A stretch of 64,000 bases of DNA from Castanea sativa (taxonomy: Eukaryota; Streptophyta; Magnoliopsida; Fagales; Fagaceae): the NCBI RefSeq assembly GCF_040712315.1, contig NC_134024.1, positions 806,001-870,000 on the forward strand, given 5' to 3'. Numbering within the stretch: the first letter of the stretch is position 1; each line of letters begins with the position of its first letter. This document shows, piece by piece, positions 35,210-46,090 of the stretch. The notes under the pieces are model-generated. The model was not told where the DNA came from, did no database searches, and saw only the letters and a program-made list of their open reading frames with translations. Both the position numbers and the translations under genes were made by a program.

Positions 35210-36667
35210 CTATGCAACACTTTTGCATGCTGCTAGTGGGGAACCACATAAACAATCATTCCCCAAAAAAGCACTAGCTGAGAAATTAGTCACAGGAAGC
35301 TTCCCACACAAACGGTTATAACTTACATTCAATTTTTCAAGCTTTGAAACCCCATTAGGCACTTTCCCAAACACCACATTCCTAGACAAATCCAAATACA
35401 TCAACCTCTCTACAATCCTCAAGCTCTCCAAATTGAACTTTAACTTATTCCTCGAGGCCCAAAAGCCCACCAAGTAATCAGTCTTATTCAAAAGCCCAAA
35501 AGCACTGCCTGAAATTTCGTTCTCTGAAAGATCAATGAAATCATAGAAATAAGTCTGTGAAGGCTTCCAATCCTCTAATCTCAATTTAATTCCACACCTG
35601 GCTAGCTTCAAAGAGTAAATTATTGGTGATGACGTGGCCCATTTTGGAATTTCACCTAGGTGAAACTTGTTGTACGATAAATCAAGGGACTCTATGCCTT
35701 TCACGCTCATATTCGGCAAAGGGTCAATTAGGTAATTTCGGGAAAGGTCGAGGTTAAATATCTTCGTGAGATTCGCGAAACTTCTCGGCACGACTCCCGA
35801 GAAATTGTTCCGCGAGAGATCTAGCGTATCGAGGGTCTTGAAATTCCCGAGAAATTGAGGAATTTGACCGTTGAGACCGGTTTGGGCGAGCTCGAGGTAG
35901 AGCAGTTTTGGCGCCAAAGAGGAAATCGATGCCGGGAATTTCCCGGTGAATTTGTTGTAGGAGAGCCTGAGAATTCGGAGCTCCGAGAAGGATCCGAAAA
36001 AATCGGGTATGGATCCGGATAGTTGGTTTCGGTCGAGAGAGAATAAGGTCAGATTCTTGAGCTTTTGAATCCCGTTCGGTATTGGACCGGTGAGGCGGTT
36101 CCCGCCGAGATTGAGCTGAGTCAACCCGGTTAACTGGGATATCGAGCTCGGTATCGGACCCGAAAACTGGTTATCTGATAAACTCAGTGAATAAAGTCGG
36201 GTCAGGTTGCCGACGGATCCTGGTATTCGACCCGAGAGCTTGTTGTTGTCGATGTAGATGTATTTGAATTCGGGTAACCCGAAAAGGAAATCTGGAAAAG
36301 GACCCGAAATGTTTCGGAGATTTCGGAGGTAAAGTCCGTCAAGAAATTTGAGTTTAGAGAGAGAGGGTGAGATTGGGCCGGAGAGGAATGAATTGGGCTT
36401 ATTGGACTGGCCCATAAGATAGAGACTTGTGACCCGCTTGCTGACCAGGCAGGTTATGCCCGACCATGTGCAGCAGTCGGATCCGGGTTTCCAGGAGCTG
36501 AGAATGCCGGATGGGTCTGCTGTGATGGAAGATTTGAAGCCTAAGAGACCCGTTTCATCGTCCACGTGGCAGGTGGCTGATGTGACTGTGAGGGAGTGGA
36601 GGGTGAGGATAGTGAAGAAGAATAGGAGGAGGAAAGGAGAGTGAGGGTGAGAGAGAGAGATGATCAT
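35210..36667 (-). CDS. Secreted leucine-rich-repeat protein, DRT100/PGIP-like (copy 1)
   Basis: 485 aa in a single exon. It has a hydrophobic signal peptide ('FLLLFFFTILTLHSLTVTSA'), then an LRRNT_2 cap with paired cysteines ('CHVDDETGLLGFKSSITADP', 'DCCTWSGITC'). About 12-14 plant-type extracellular repeats follow (L..L.LS.N.FSG.IP), then a C-terminal cap 'LCGKLP ... NDCLCGSPLAAC'. There is no membrane helix or kinase, so it is a cell-wall/apoplastic LRR protein of the DRT100/FLOR1/PGIP-like type (Arabidopsis At1g33590 relatives, often labelled disease-resistance-related). Binding partner unknown. Its near twin lies 7 kb away at 42411-43880 on the same strand. A TATA-like CTATAAAA lies about 62-69 bp upstream. 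Confidence 0.93.
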   Translation of the reverse strand: MIISLSHPHSPFLLLFFFTILTLHSLTVTSATCHVDDETGLLGFKSSITADPSGILSSWKPGSDCCTWSGITCLVSKRVTSLYLMGQSNKPNSFLSGPISPSLSKLKFLDGLYLRNLRNISGPFPDFLFGLPEFKYIYIDNNKLSGRIPGSVGNLTRLYSLSLSDNQFSGPIPSSISQLTGLTQLNLGGNRLTGPIPNGIQKLKNLTLFSLDRNQLSGSIPDFFGSFSELRILRLSYNKFTGKFPASISSLAPKLLYLELAQTGLNGQIPQFLGNFKTLDTLDLSRNNFSGVVPRSFANLTKIFNLDLSRNYLIDPLPNMSVKGIESLDLSYNKFHLGEIPKWATSSPIIYSLKLARCGIKLRLEDWKPSQTYFYDFIDLSENEISGSAFGLLNKTDYLVGFWASRNKLKFNLESLRIVERLMYLDLSRNVVFGKVPNGVSKLEKLNVSYNRLCGKLPVTNFSASAFLGNDCLCGSPLAACKSVA

Positions 36668-36728
36668 GTTGGTTGATGCGAGTAGAAATGAAATGGGAAT
36701 GGATTTGCTGAGAAAGTAGCTTATGGGG

Positions 36729-36736
36729 TTTTATAG
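36729..36736 (-). promoter_or_regulatory. TATA-box candidate for LRR copy 1
   Basis: CTATAAAA on the minus strand, 62-69 bp upstream of the ATG at 36667. It is conserved at the same place in the paralogue (43957-43964). Confidence 0.6.
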
Positions 36737-37709
36737 GGATAGGGATATGCACTGGTTCAAAGTTCAAATGGATCCTAGTTTAAGCTAATCATTTCACGCG
36801 ATCATGGATCCATATCTATTGACGGAAATGTTAACAAATGTTACGTGGGTGTTGATTTAAAACTTATTTTTAATATGATTTATTAACTATTATTTTAAAG
36901 GTAATATGGAAAAAATATTTTATATCAATTGATATCACGTCATCTGTATTGAAACTTAATAAACGAGAGACATGTAAAATTAATTACCCATTAACGCATA
37001 TTTTTTTTTATACAAGACATAAATTTTACTCTAATTTAATTTAAGTATATATGTGTGTAAAGTTCGCTTTTGGAGACTTGAATCATGTCCCTTGCACTTA
37101 TACTAAGTTACTAACGTATGTCTTTTAATTGTTAATGAGTTAATTATTTTTTATTGACATATTTTACATTTATTGAATTTTAATACTGTTAATATGGTAT
37201 TATTTTATAGCAAATAGCTTATGACTCATCTTTTTATTATCCATAAAAATTATGATACAAATTTTTTTTTTATTAAACTTTCACATAATTTTAACGCAAA
37301 ATCTTACAAAATGTTTCGTGTTAAGATAAGAACTAATAAAACTTGTCGGTACAATTTGTTTCGAAAATGCGGGAAAAATCCTATCTCCATCAACAGCTAG
37401 CATTCTTGTGCTAGACAACAAAAGCATTCAAGGAACCATATCCCAAAAAGTTGACTACTTTAAAGTTTAAAACAGTGGATAAAGGAACATGTGGGGAGGA
37501 GTGATGAAGATGGCAATAACTACCACTGCAAAAAACAAGTCGGCACAGACCATGTCAGCAAAACTCAGAAATCAGGGTGATTCGGTAAATGACTCGGTAA
37601 AGTTATTCCAGTAATGTTATTTATATTTTTTAAGATGGTATAAATGTATGTAATGTTATTTAAAAATTAAAAAGAGTAAATTTTGTTGTTTTTGATTTGA
37701 TGATATTTA
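36737..37709. other. Diverged AT-rich spacer of duplication copy 1
   Basis: It aligns with 43965-44700 but is more diverged than the coding parts. No gene is supported. The end (about 37575-37680) has sequence resembling the interior of the ~140-bp MITE family (GTAATGTTATTTATATTTTTTAA). Confidence 0.5.
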
Positions 37710-37848
37710 GGGCTGTTTGGTAATGTTATTTTAATAATATTTTTTATATTTTTTAAAAATATATGTAGGTAAAAAATTGTGTAAAAATACGTATAATATT
37801 GTTTAAAAACAGAAAAGTGTTGCTCAAACAACCATACCAAACGGCACC
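37710..37848. mobile_element. 139-bp Tourist-like MITE, TTA target duplication
   Basis: Ends are GGGCTGTTTGGTAATG and the reverse complement GGTGCCGTTTGGTATGG. TTA flanks both sides (37707-37709 and 37849-37851). The paralogous site near 46110 lacks it (GATGATAGTTATTTTG), so it inserted after the duplication or was lost from copy 2. Related copies lie at 56732-56871 and 58267-58409. Confidence 0.8.
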
Positions 37849-37891
37849 TTAGTTGTTTTGAAAATTTTTAAGCAATCAGGAGTGATTATAA

Positions 37892-38286
37892 GAGCACTTG
37901 CAGCAGTGGAGCTAAATAGCTATATAGCTATTTTAGCTCCACTAAAACACCAAAAAGAAGCATGCAGCAGTGGAGCTAAATCTATTTTTTTTAGCTCATT
38001 GCTACAGTGCACATCTATAGATAGATGTGCACTGTTCATGAGAGCTAAAAAAAATTAATTTTTTATTTTACGTTCACATTACTTTTTTATTGTGGTGTTT
38101 TTATTGTAGTGAGATGTATTATTTTATTGTGGTAGATATATTATTTTATTGTGATATTTATATTATTTTATTGTGTTGAAAGCTAAAATAGATCCACTGC
38201 TGGAGCATGTGTGTAGGTAAAATAGATAAAGTAACTTTTAGTGGAGCTAAATTGCTAAATTTTTAGCTCCACTGCTGTGAATGCTC
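37892..38286. mobile_element. 395-bp Harbinger-like MITE, TAA target duplication
   Basis: Inverted ends are GAGCACTTGCAGCAGTGGAG and the reverse complement GAGCATTCACAGCAGTGGAG. TAA lies at 37889-37891 and 38287-38289. The paralogous position near 46150 reads GATTATAATAATGC, exactly the empty site with one TAA. Further internal inverted similarity (CAGTGGAGCTAAAT) makes it foldback-like. Confidence 0.9.
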
Positions 38287-38597
38287 TAATAATGCTTCTA
38301 TCATCCTGTCTTGTAAAACACAAGGCTTCAACTTTTTTTTTTTCTTCTCTTTTGGTGTTTTGATCTGGCTATGCAGTTTCTCTTTAATTGAAGAATCAAA
38401 TTTTCATGTGAAGTCAAGAGTGATTAGAATGAATGGAAATTACTTTCGAGTGCAAGTCAAATTCATTATTTTATTTTGTTGTTGCATCAATTTCTATCAT
38501 TGTTCTTTTATCTCTGATTTCTTGTTATTGTGATGGTAAATTTTAGAGAACTTTAAAATGATAACTTTTTTGCGTCTAAAGTGAGGCCGACAAGGGT

Positions 38598-38900
38598 TTA
38601 GATTATCCAAGAAAGATAGTGAGAACTAAGGAGCGAGCGACTTTGCATTTTGCATCGCATATGGATATGGTATTCTTATTTAATGGACCGTTATCTTATT
38701 GAAGTAATGCTAAAGGAAGTGCAAAAGGGGAGGAAGGTTGATTACACTTTCAACAATCAAGCAGGGATAGATATGTTGATCTTGTTCAAGGAGACAATAG
38801 CATTACAACATGACAAAATTTTCTTGGACAGAGACAGTTTTCATGGGAAAAAATCAAGGCAAATGGTCACAGCTTATGGTGATGTGATTTGTCAACTTAT
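38598..38900 (+). pseudogene. Myb/SANT-like (Myb_DNA-bind_3) relic, copy 1
   Basis: The frame at 38680-38880 reads 'MDRYLIEVMLKEVQKGRKVD', then 'YTFNNQAGIDMLILFKETIA' and 'LQHDKIFL'. This matches the start of the Myb/SANT-like domain found in plant L10-interacting/Harbinger-associated proteins. The rest of the domain is missing and the frame runs into unrelated AT-rich DNA. It is a fragment present in both duplication copies (second at 47515-47770). Confidence 0.65.
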
Positions 38901-38934
38901 TTTTAGTCTCATGTATCAGTTTCACTTATATTAC

Positions 38935-39370
38935 GTGTATGTACTAAAAACTTTAAATATTTATCTACAAGAATAAAATTTGGCCCCTCAAATGTTTGAG
39001 TTAGTCCAATGATGCTCATAAAAACCAATGGAATTTGTCAATCGATCTAATAATTATAGAAACAAGGTAGTTTTTGTTTTCTTAAATTCTTTTTTTACAT
39101 TTTTAATATCAAACTAGACAATATTTGTATTCTCATTGGAGCTTAAAAGATAATAAGTTACCTTAAAAATTATCTTGCGAAGATACACATGTGAAAGTTA
39201 TTAATTTTATATACACAATATATTTTATAAACTATGACCAACTCTAATATCAAAATATAATTGTTTATATATGTGTGTGCGTGCATATATATAATGATTT
39301 ATCTTGACTCGTGACTACTATATTAGTACCAAAATTTGCCCCCTCAAACAAAAAATCCTAGCTTTGCCCT
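38935..39370. mobile_element. Copy-1-specific insert with GGCAAATTTTGG-type ends
   Basis: This block has no counterpart in copy 2, which carries a different 1.8-kb stretch at this place. It contains ATTTGGCCCCTCAAATG near the left and TTTGCCCCCTCAAAC...CTAGCTTTGCCCTA on the right, an inverted pair resembling the hAT-like element at 23029-23875. Exact ends are not resolved. Confidence 0.4.
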
Positions 39371-39699
39371 AGGTAAAATAGAATGATGCCATAGTTAAAT
39401 TATATCTATTTGTGTTTGATTTATGGAAATCCAGTGTCTGATGGACAATGTAAGTGTAGCCAAGTGTGTCAAGATATAGGCCGTAAAGGTGTTGGTGAAA
39501 CTTTGTTTAGGCATGCTTATAAGCAACTTGCAGCATTTTTTTTTTCCTTCTTCAAGTAAACGGTCTGTCTGTCAGTGAGCAATTAGATCAATGTGGTGTC
39601 TAAATTTATATATACTAATAGCAAACTACTCAATACATGAGAATATATAATTATTTTGAGAAGGGATATAATATATAATTTATTTTCTAATTTTATCAT

Positions 39700-39960
39700 A
39701 AATTTATTGTGGACAGAAATGGACTGAACTAGATTGAATTGAATCAAATAAGACCGAAATGGACTTAACTAGACCAAATTTGATTAAAATGAATCGAATG
39801 GACCAAATGAGACCGAATTGGATGAGATGGACCGAATTGGATTGAATTGAATCAAATGAGACCGAAATGTACTTAACTGGACCAAATTTAATCAAAATGG
39901 ATCAAATGGACTGAATTGGACCAATGAGGTTGAAGTGGACCAAAATAGACCGAAGTGGGT
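39700..39960. repeat. Degenerate ~10-bp tandem repeat (GACCGAAATG type), copy 1
   Basis: About 25 imperfect decamers of the type GACCGAATTG / GACTTAACTG / GATTGAATTG, with a longer period of about 110-115 bp (GAATCAAATGAGACCGAAAT recurs). The homologous tract in copy 2 is 49990-50285, so it predates the duplication. Confidence 0.8.
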
Positions 39961-40654
39961 GTTCATTATCTCTATTTCTTGAAATTGATGAAAATAAGAT
40001 ATGGTTTTCTAAGTTGGAGAAGAACTGAACCCTTTAACCTGACCTTGAATACTAAATTTGCATACAGATATGAATACAGTGATAGAATAAGATTTTTTAG
40101 GGTGAATAGAAACTAAAATTAAATAAATGGTGTCTATGTCCAAGTTGTTTGTATTACATGTGTTTTCTTTATAAATTATATTTAGGTTCAAGAATGTGTA
40201 AAGTCATGGTAATAAAAAATGATGGTCCTATCATGATTGGTAAGTTACAATTTATTTTAAAAATGTGTAAAGGCAATGCATTATTGACATACATATGCTA
40301 ATTATGTTCATATTGATGTCATGTTATAGGTGTTGCCATATCATGAGAGGTATTTTGGTCTCTAGTCAGTGAGCAATTAGATTTATTTGATCAATGTGTG
40401 TGCGCATACTACTCATATTTCATATTGACTCAATCATAGATTCACAACAGCATTTTGTCTGGAAAGATGTATGTTTTTATTTTTTATTTTTATGAATGTA
40501 AAGATGTGTTTTGATGCTTTCTTGAAACAAGGAAAAAAAACAGGAAAGAAAGCATTTCCCTCCACCCATATAAATATAAATCATATCGATCATGCCTAGA
40601 ATTGGAAGCAAGTCATAATAAGATGTGTTTTTTGTATTGGTGCATACCTTATTC

Positions 40655-40840
40655 TTTTATGTTTTTTTTTTTTTTTTATTAAGAGAATTTCAATCTATAG
40701 TATCTGCTCCTGATGATGCTTTTTATCATCAAACCAAGACACCAATCAATTTTTTGTGTAGGCGGAGATTGAACCTCAAATCTCTTTTACTCAACCATCA
40801 GAGACTTTATCAATTGAGCTAACTGAAACCCACCTAATTC
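40655..40840 (-). mobile_element. tRNA-derived SINE (copy 1)
   Basis: Reverse-complemented, it reads TTAGCTCAATTGATAAAG (A-box-like), then GAGGTTCAATCTCC (B-box-like) about 35 bp on, followed by a ~75-bp body and a T/A-rich end. The homologue in copy 2 is at about 50990-51150, so the insertion predates the duplication. Confidence 0.65.
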
Positions 40841-41096
40841 TTTTATGTTGTAAATTGTAACTAAACTGCTTTGAAAGTTTGTCATACAATGGCCACATAT
40901 GCATTAATTTGTGCTCTACATTTTTTCCCTTCTGTTTATTTTCTGTTTTTTAGTTTTTACGTTCGCTTCTCTTCTCCTTTGAAGTCCAGCATGCAATCTT
41001 TTCGGCTTTTAGTTGTCTTTCATAATTTGACCGTACATCTAAAGTACTGACAGACATATATGAGAAAGAGAGTGTAAGTTTTACTCTTGCGTCGTC

Positions 41097-41900
41097 ATGG
41101 TAGCCACCATGGGTAAGTTTTTCTTTTAAAGACAAAGAAACATGTAAATTCCTTTTTGGGATAGTATATGGAGGATAGCGTAGGAAAATTATCGATTTGT
41201 TATGATTTTTTTTTTTATTAAAATTTGTCTGTGCTCCTTACAAAGTTTCAAGTGATTTTATGGTTTTGGTTTGTAATATTTACAAGAAGTTACACACGAT
41301 GTTGAAGATGACTATTGTTGTTATTATTTTGTTTTGTAATACTATTAATTTAGCTTGTTCGTACTCTCATGATTTGAATTGATTTATGTTTATAGGAGAT
41401 GTACTTTGGCTAATTCCAGTAATCTTTCTAGTACTTGCTTGGGTTAGTTTTGTTATTTGCATGCCAATCGATGGTGACCACTATACCGATTGTCTTGACT
41501 CAATTTTCTATGGAAATGGAGACCTAGTAATTAGGTTGGATCAAGACGATAATATCTCTGATTTGTCTTCAATTTCTTCGAGCACTCAAAATTCAGGAGC
41601 AGAAAACTGATGTTATCTCCAATTCATCTTCAACCAATTCATCAACCACATTATCTATCTATTCTGCTGATTATGATCACAAAGAGATTAGTGTTATCGA
41701 TCATTTCCCAACGATCATGCTTGGAGAGAGTCGTCGACTACCTAGGCTTAATCAAGACACATGTGCAATATGTTTGGGTGAGTATGAGGCCAAAGATAAA
41801 ATTGCGGATTGTTCCAGTGTTCAACCAATACTTCCATGCACAATGCATAGATCCTTGGCTTAAATTAAATTTCACATGCCCGCTGTGTCGAAAAATCTAA
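41097..41900 (+). pseudogene. RING-H2 (ATL-type) gene, copy 1, decayed
   Basis: Exon 1 is 41097-41112 and exon 2 starts at 41396 after TTTATAG. Compared with the intact twin at 51785-53148, a deletion near 41595 shifts the frame (stop at 41608-41610). A 1-nt insertion near 41797 (AAAGATAAAATTG vs AAAGATACATTG) shifts it back. In the RING the third cysteine is Phe and the next ligand His is Gln ('VFNQYFHAQC' against 'VCNHYFHAQC'), so zinc binding would fail even with the frame restored. Membrane helix 'LWLIPVIFLVLAWVSFVIC' remains. Confidence 0.88.
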
Positions 41901-42410
41901 TGTCAATGATGAACAAGATTAGTTTTTTATTAGAATTTTTTCCAAGTTTTTGCCAACATTTAGAATTGATCAATGTCTTGGTTTATAGTAATGTCTGAAT
42001 TTGCTTATTAATTGCACTATCGTGCATCGTAAGGACCAAGGACATACTCTTTCCCCCCTTAATTTTATTGAGAATTGTTTAGTAATTGAAGTACATGGAA
42101 TTATGGAAGAAGTTGCATTGATTTTGCGTTTATTTTTGTTCCTCTCCCCAATGTAGTCGAAGTCTAAATTTGCTCTTTAGATTTGCTTTCACAAATGTGT
42201 TATTGGGGTTTAATCGAATCTAAACTCAATAGCAAACTCTATTGTGAACCATTTTGTAACTATTTGTTCGAAAATTAAATCAAGGTGCCATTACATAATT
42301 CCAACTTCCACATTTTGTTTTCCCTATGGACAAAATTTATTCGATTTTCCAAGTCTAGTGGCATTTCCATAAACATCTCAACTATGCAACACTTTTTTTT
42401 TGGGCTGAAA

Positions 42411-43880
42411 CTATGCAACACTTTTGCATGCTGCTAGTGGGGAACCACATAAACAATCATTCCCCAAAAAAGCACTAGCTGAGAAATTAGTCACAGGAAG
42501 CTTCCCACACAAATGGTTATAACTTACATTCAGTCTTTCAAGCTTTGAAACCCCATTAGGCACTTTCCCAAACACCTCATTCCTAGACAAATCCAAGTAC
42601 TTCAACCTCTCCACAATCCTCAAACTCTCCAAATTAAACTTTAACTTATTCCTCGAGGCCCAAAAGCCCACCAAGTAGTCAGTCTTATTCAAAAGCCCAA
42701 TAGCACTGCCTGAAATTTCATTCTCTGAAAGATCAATGAAATCATAGAAATAAGTCTGCGAAGGCTTCCAATCCTCTAATATCAATTTAATTCCACACCT
42801 GGCTAGCTTCAAAGAGTAAATTATTGGTGATGACGTGGCCCATTTTGGAATTTCACCTAGGTGAAACTTGTTGTACGATAAATCAAGGGACTCTATGCCT
42901 TTCACGCTCATATTCGGCAAAGGGTCAATTAGGTAATTTCGCGAAAGGTCGAGGTTAAATATCTTCGTGAGATTCGCGAAACTTCTCGGCACGACTCCCG
43001 AGAAATTGTTCCGCGAGAGATCTAGCGTATCGAGGGTCTTGAAATTCCCGAGAAATTGAGGAATTTGACCGTTGAGACCGGTTTGGGCGAGCTCGAGGTA
43101 GAGCAGTTTTGGCGCCAGAGAGGAAATCGATGCCGGGAATTTCCCGGTGAATTTGTTGTACGAGAGCCTGAGAATTCGGAGCTCCGAGAAGGATCCGAAA
43201 AAATCGGGTATGGATCCGGATAGTTGGTTTCGGTCGAGAGAGAATAAGGTCAGATTCTTGAGCTTTTGAATCCCGTTCGGTATTGGACCGGTGAGGCGGT
43301 TCCCGCCGAGATTGAGCTGAGTCAACCCGGTTAACTGGGATATCGAACTCGGAATCGGACCCAAAAACCGGTTACCTGATAAACTCAGTGAATAAAGTCG
43401 TGTCAGGTTGCCGATGGATCCGGGTATTCGACCCGAGAGCTTGTTGTTTTCGATGTACATGTATTTGAATTCGGGTAACCCGAAAAGGAAATCCGGAAAA
43501 GGACCCGAAATGTTTCGGAGATTTTGGAGGTAAAGTCCGTCTAGAAATTTGAGTTTAGAGAGAGAGGGTGAGATTGGGCCGGAGAGGAATGAATTGGGCT
43601 TATTGGACTGGCCCATAAGAGAGAGACTTGTGACCCGGTTGCTGGTCAGGCAGGTTATGCCCGACCATTTGCAGCAGTCGGATCCAGGTTTCCAGTTGCT
43701 GAGAATGCCGGATGGGTCTGCTGTGATGGAAGATTTGAAGCCTAAGAGACCCGTTTCGTCGTCCACGTGGCAGGTGGCTGATGTGACTGTGAAGGAGTGG
43801 TGGGTGAGGATAGTGAAGAAGAAGAAGAAGAAGAACAGGAGGAGGAAAGTAGAGTGAGGGTGAGAAAGAGGGAGGTTCAT
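42411..43880 (-). CDS. Secreted leucine-rich-repeat protein, DRT100/PGIP-like (copy 2)
   Basis: 489 aa in a single exon, with the same architecture as the 35210-36667 protein: signal peptide with a long Phe run ('LLLLFFFFFFFTILTHHSF'), Cys-capped LRRNT, LRR solenoid, C-cap 'NDCLCGSPLAACKSVA'. The extra residues relative to copy 1 are in the signal peptide (a GAA/TTC run near 43818-43842). The middle (about 42785-43345) is almost identical to copy 1, while the N- and C-terminal thirds differ at about 4-6% of bases. Its upstream region carries a 71-bp tandem duplication not seen in copy 1. Function is inferred from family only. Confidence 0.93.
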   Translation of the reverse strand: MNLPLSHPHSTFLLLFFFFFFFTILTHHSFTVTSATCHVDDETGLLGFKSSITADPSGILSNWKPGSDCCKWSGITCLTSNRVTSLSLMGQSNKPNSFLSGPISPSLSKLKFLDGLYLQNLRNISGPFPDFLFGLPEFKYMYIENNKLSGRIPGSIGNLTRLYSLSLSGNRFLGPIPSSISQLTGLTQLNLGGNRLTGPIPNGIQKLKNLTLFSLDRNQLSGSIPDFFGSFSELRILRLSYNKFTGKFPASISSLAPKLLYLELAQTGLNGQIPQFLGNFKTLDTLDLSRNNFSGVVPRSFANLTKIFNLDLSRNYLIDPLPNMSVKGIESLDLSYNKFHLGEIPKWATSSPIIYSLKLARCGIKLILEDWKPSQTYFYDFIDLSENEISGSAIGLLNKTDYLVGFWASRNKLKFNLESLRIVERLKYLDLSRNEVFGKVPNGVSKLERLNVSYNHLCGKLPVTNFSASAFLGNDCLCGSPLAACKSVA

Positions 43881-43956
43881 GTTGGTCTTTTTTTTGGTTG
43901 TTGATGTGAGTGGAAATGAAATGGGAGTGGATTTGCTGAGAAAGTAGCTTATGGGT

Positions 43957-43964
43957 TTTTATAG
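43957..43964 (-). promoter_or_regulatory. TATA-box candidate for LRR copy 2
   Basis: CTATAAAA on the minus strand, 77-84 bp upstream of the ATG at 43880. It is conserved with copy 1, the larger gap coming from an insertion in the leader. The 71-bp upstream duplication brings a second, weaker TATAAAG at about 44028-44034. Confidence 0.55.
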
Positions 43965-44096
43965 GGATAGGGATGTGCACAGGTTTGACTTAAAACTTCA
44001 AAGTTCAAGTGGATCTTAGGTATCTATCTTTATAGGGATAGGGATGTCCACTAGTTTGACTTCAAAGTTCAAGCGGATCTTAGTTATCTATCTATC
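43960..44096. repeat. 71-bp tandem duplication in the LRR copy-2 promoter
   Basis: TATAGGGATAGGGATG...GGATCTTAG.TATCTATCT occurs at 43960-44030 and again from 44031 to about 44096. Copy 1 has it once (36732-36780). Confidence 0.85.
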
Positions 44097-44734
44097 TAGG
44101 GATCCATATTTATCTAGGAAAGGTTAACAAATGTTATTTGGGCATTGATTTTTTTAAAAAAATTAATATAATTTATTAATTATTATTTTAAAGGTATTTA
44201 TTAGTATGAAATAAAGTATTTTATATTAATTGATATTATGTTATCTATATTAAAATTCAATAAAAGAAATTATGAGTGTAAAAATAACTACTCGCTAGTT
44301 CATGTCTTTTAATTGTTAGTGAGTTAGTTATTTTTTATTAAAATGTCTCACACATATTGAATTGTAATGTTGTTAATATGATATCATTAATTTAATATCA
44401 TAAACATTATGATACCAATTTTTTATTATTAAACTTCCACATGATTTTAACCAAAAATTTTACAAAATGTTTGGTGTTAAAATAAGAAATAATAAAAACT
44501 TGTCGGCCAAATTTGTTTGGATAATGCGTGAAAAATCCTATTTCCATCAACAGCTAGCATTCTTGTGCTAGACAACGAGCATTCAAGGTTCCAAAAAAGT
44601 TGCTACTTTAAAGTCTAAAACAGTGGATAAAGGAACATGTGGTGAGGAATGATGAAGATGGCAATAACTACGCTCAATGGTCAAAGTCAAGCAAGTCGGC
44701 ACAATCTCAGCCAAACTCAGAAATTAATCAGAAT

Positions 44735-46090
44735 TGGAGGGCGTTTGGATAGCCAAAACGCGCGTCCACGTCCGTGTCCAAATTTTTTTTTTTTTTTTTA
44801 CGCGTATTTGTTACTGTTTATTGTTCATGAACAGTAATTTTAGATCAATGAACAATAACTTTTGGCATAAACAGTATTTTTGTACCTATTTTAGAATAAT
44901 GCTTTGTACCACTGCGGGCATTTTTGTGTAATTGGTTATTCTAAAAGCATTTACGGCAAGAAGGATTGGAGAGTTTTCATGAAGAAGCTTCGTACCTATA
45001 TACTTAAATTAAGTTAGAATAAAAATTTTATTTTGTATAAGATAAATAAATAAATATATAATGTTTTGTGATTGGACTCTGCATGTGTTGTTTACATGAA
45101 ATGACACGTTTCTTATATACACAGTCTCAGTCCTCACTTTCTCTCTCTCAAAGCAAGAGCTTGATTCAAGATCAATGGTTATATATACAAGGGCTGAAAT
45201 TGACAAATGTATGATCTTATTTTTGGGGGTGGGGTGGTCTAAATATTTCAGTTCCTTGTGCTATTGCCTTTTTTGGCTATATAAACGGGCTTAAATTGAC
45301 AAAGGTATGATCTTTTTTTGATAATCACAAAGGTATGATCTTTCTACTTCATTAGAGAGAGATATGAACAATATTTACTTTGAAATATTCTGGATTAACC
45401 CAAATGTAAAATCATTTGTGTTGGAAATTTGCTAGTGCTGCCTGGATGTTGCCTTCTGAAATTTGGTTAAATGCGTCTGTGTCTCAAAGAATCTGTTAAA
45501 CCAGAGATTAATAGACACATAATGTATGTATGTGTGTATATGTATGGTTGAGTATGCATGTATTTGTGTTTGGCAAAAACTATTTTTGCCAGCTTATTTT
45601 ACTATTCAGCTTATTTTTGCTACTATTCATAGATCCCATTGCATTTTTTTGATACTATTCATAGGTCTCACTATACTATTTTAGCTAACTTTTACCTTTA
45701 TCTACCGTACTTTCAATAAAAAGTTTTCAGTTTCAGTAAAATAAGCGGATCTCAAACAGACTTTAAGTGTGTGTTTGGATTGGGCAATTTGCCCAATCCG
45801 CGCATTCACTTTTTTTAGTGGGTCTTGATGGTACTGTTCACGTTCCATCAAACTCACTTTTTCATAGATTTCTAGGTAAATTTGGGTCTCACAGTATTAT
45901 TTACACATTTAAAAATTATTTTGCTACAGTGTTTTCAACAATAAATTTTCAATTTTCAATAAATAAGCGGTATTTAAATACACCCTGACTCTTCTTAATA
46001 TAAGAGCTAAGAAGATTGAATTAGTAGTAATAGTATATGATGTGACTTTGTAACTGGATTTTTAGAAGATGTCCCTTACTTGAAAGGAGC
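44735..46090. mobile_element. Copy-2-specific insert region with at least two MITE-like elements
   Basis: Copy 1 lacks this block. About 45568-45762 starts TGTTTGGCAAAAACTATTT and ends AAATAAGCGGATCTCAAACAG. About 45768-45985 starts GTGTGTTTGGATTGGGC and ends AATAAGCGGTATTTAAATACACC. Both have the hAT-MITE-like TGTTTGG / GCGGTAT..AAA terminal style. A third, beginning GGGCGTTTGGATAGCCAAAACG, is near 44738. Target duplications were not resolved. Confidence 0.55.
45340..45510. repeat. Dispersed repeat shared with 61845-62035
   Basis: GGTATGATCTTTCTACTTC, GAGATATGAAC, ATTTGTGTTGGAAATTTGCT, TGCCTTCTGAAATTTGG and GTGTCTCAAAGAATCT recur in the same order and spacing at 61845-62035, inside a SCYL2 intron. 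Nature unknown. Confidence 0.7.

Larger units (their letters stand above)
35098..42267. repeat. Tandem segmental duplication, copy 1 (7.17 kb)
   Basis: This is collinear with 42268-53516. Matching landmarks are: 3' flank of the LRR gene (35115 vs 42286), LRR gene (35210 vs 42411), Myb-like relic (38598 vs 46905/47573), 'GGAAATCCAGTGTCTGATGGACAATG' block (39425 vs 49727, quoted bases in two pieces GGAAATCCAGTG and TCTGATGGACAATG), GACCGAAATG repeats (39704 vs 49990), SINE (40655 vs 50990) and RING gene (41097 vs 51785). Copy 1 ends in ...TAACTATTTGT at 42267, and copy 2 ends in the same string at 53516. Confidence 0.95.
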
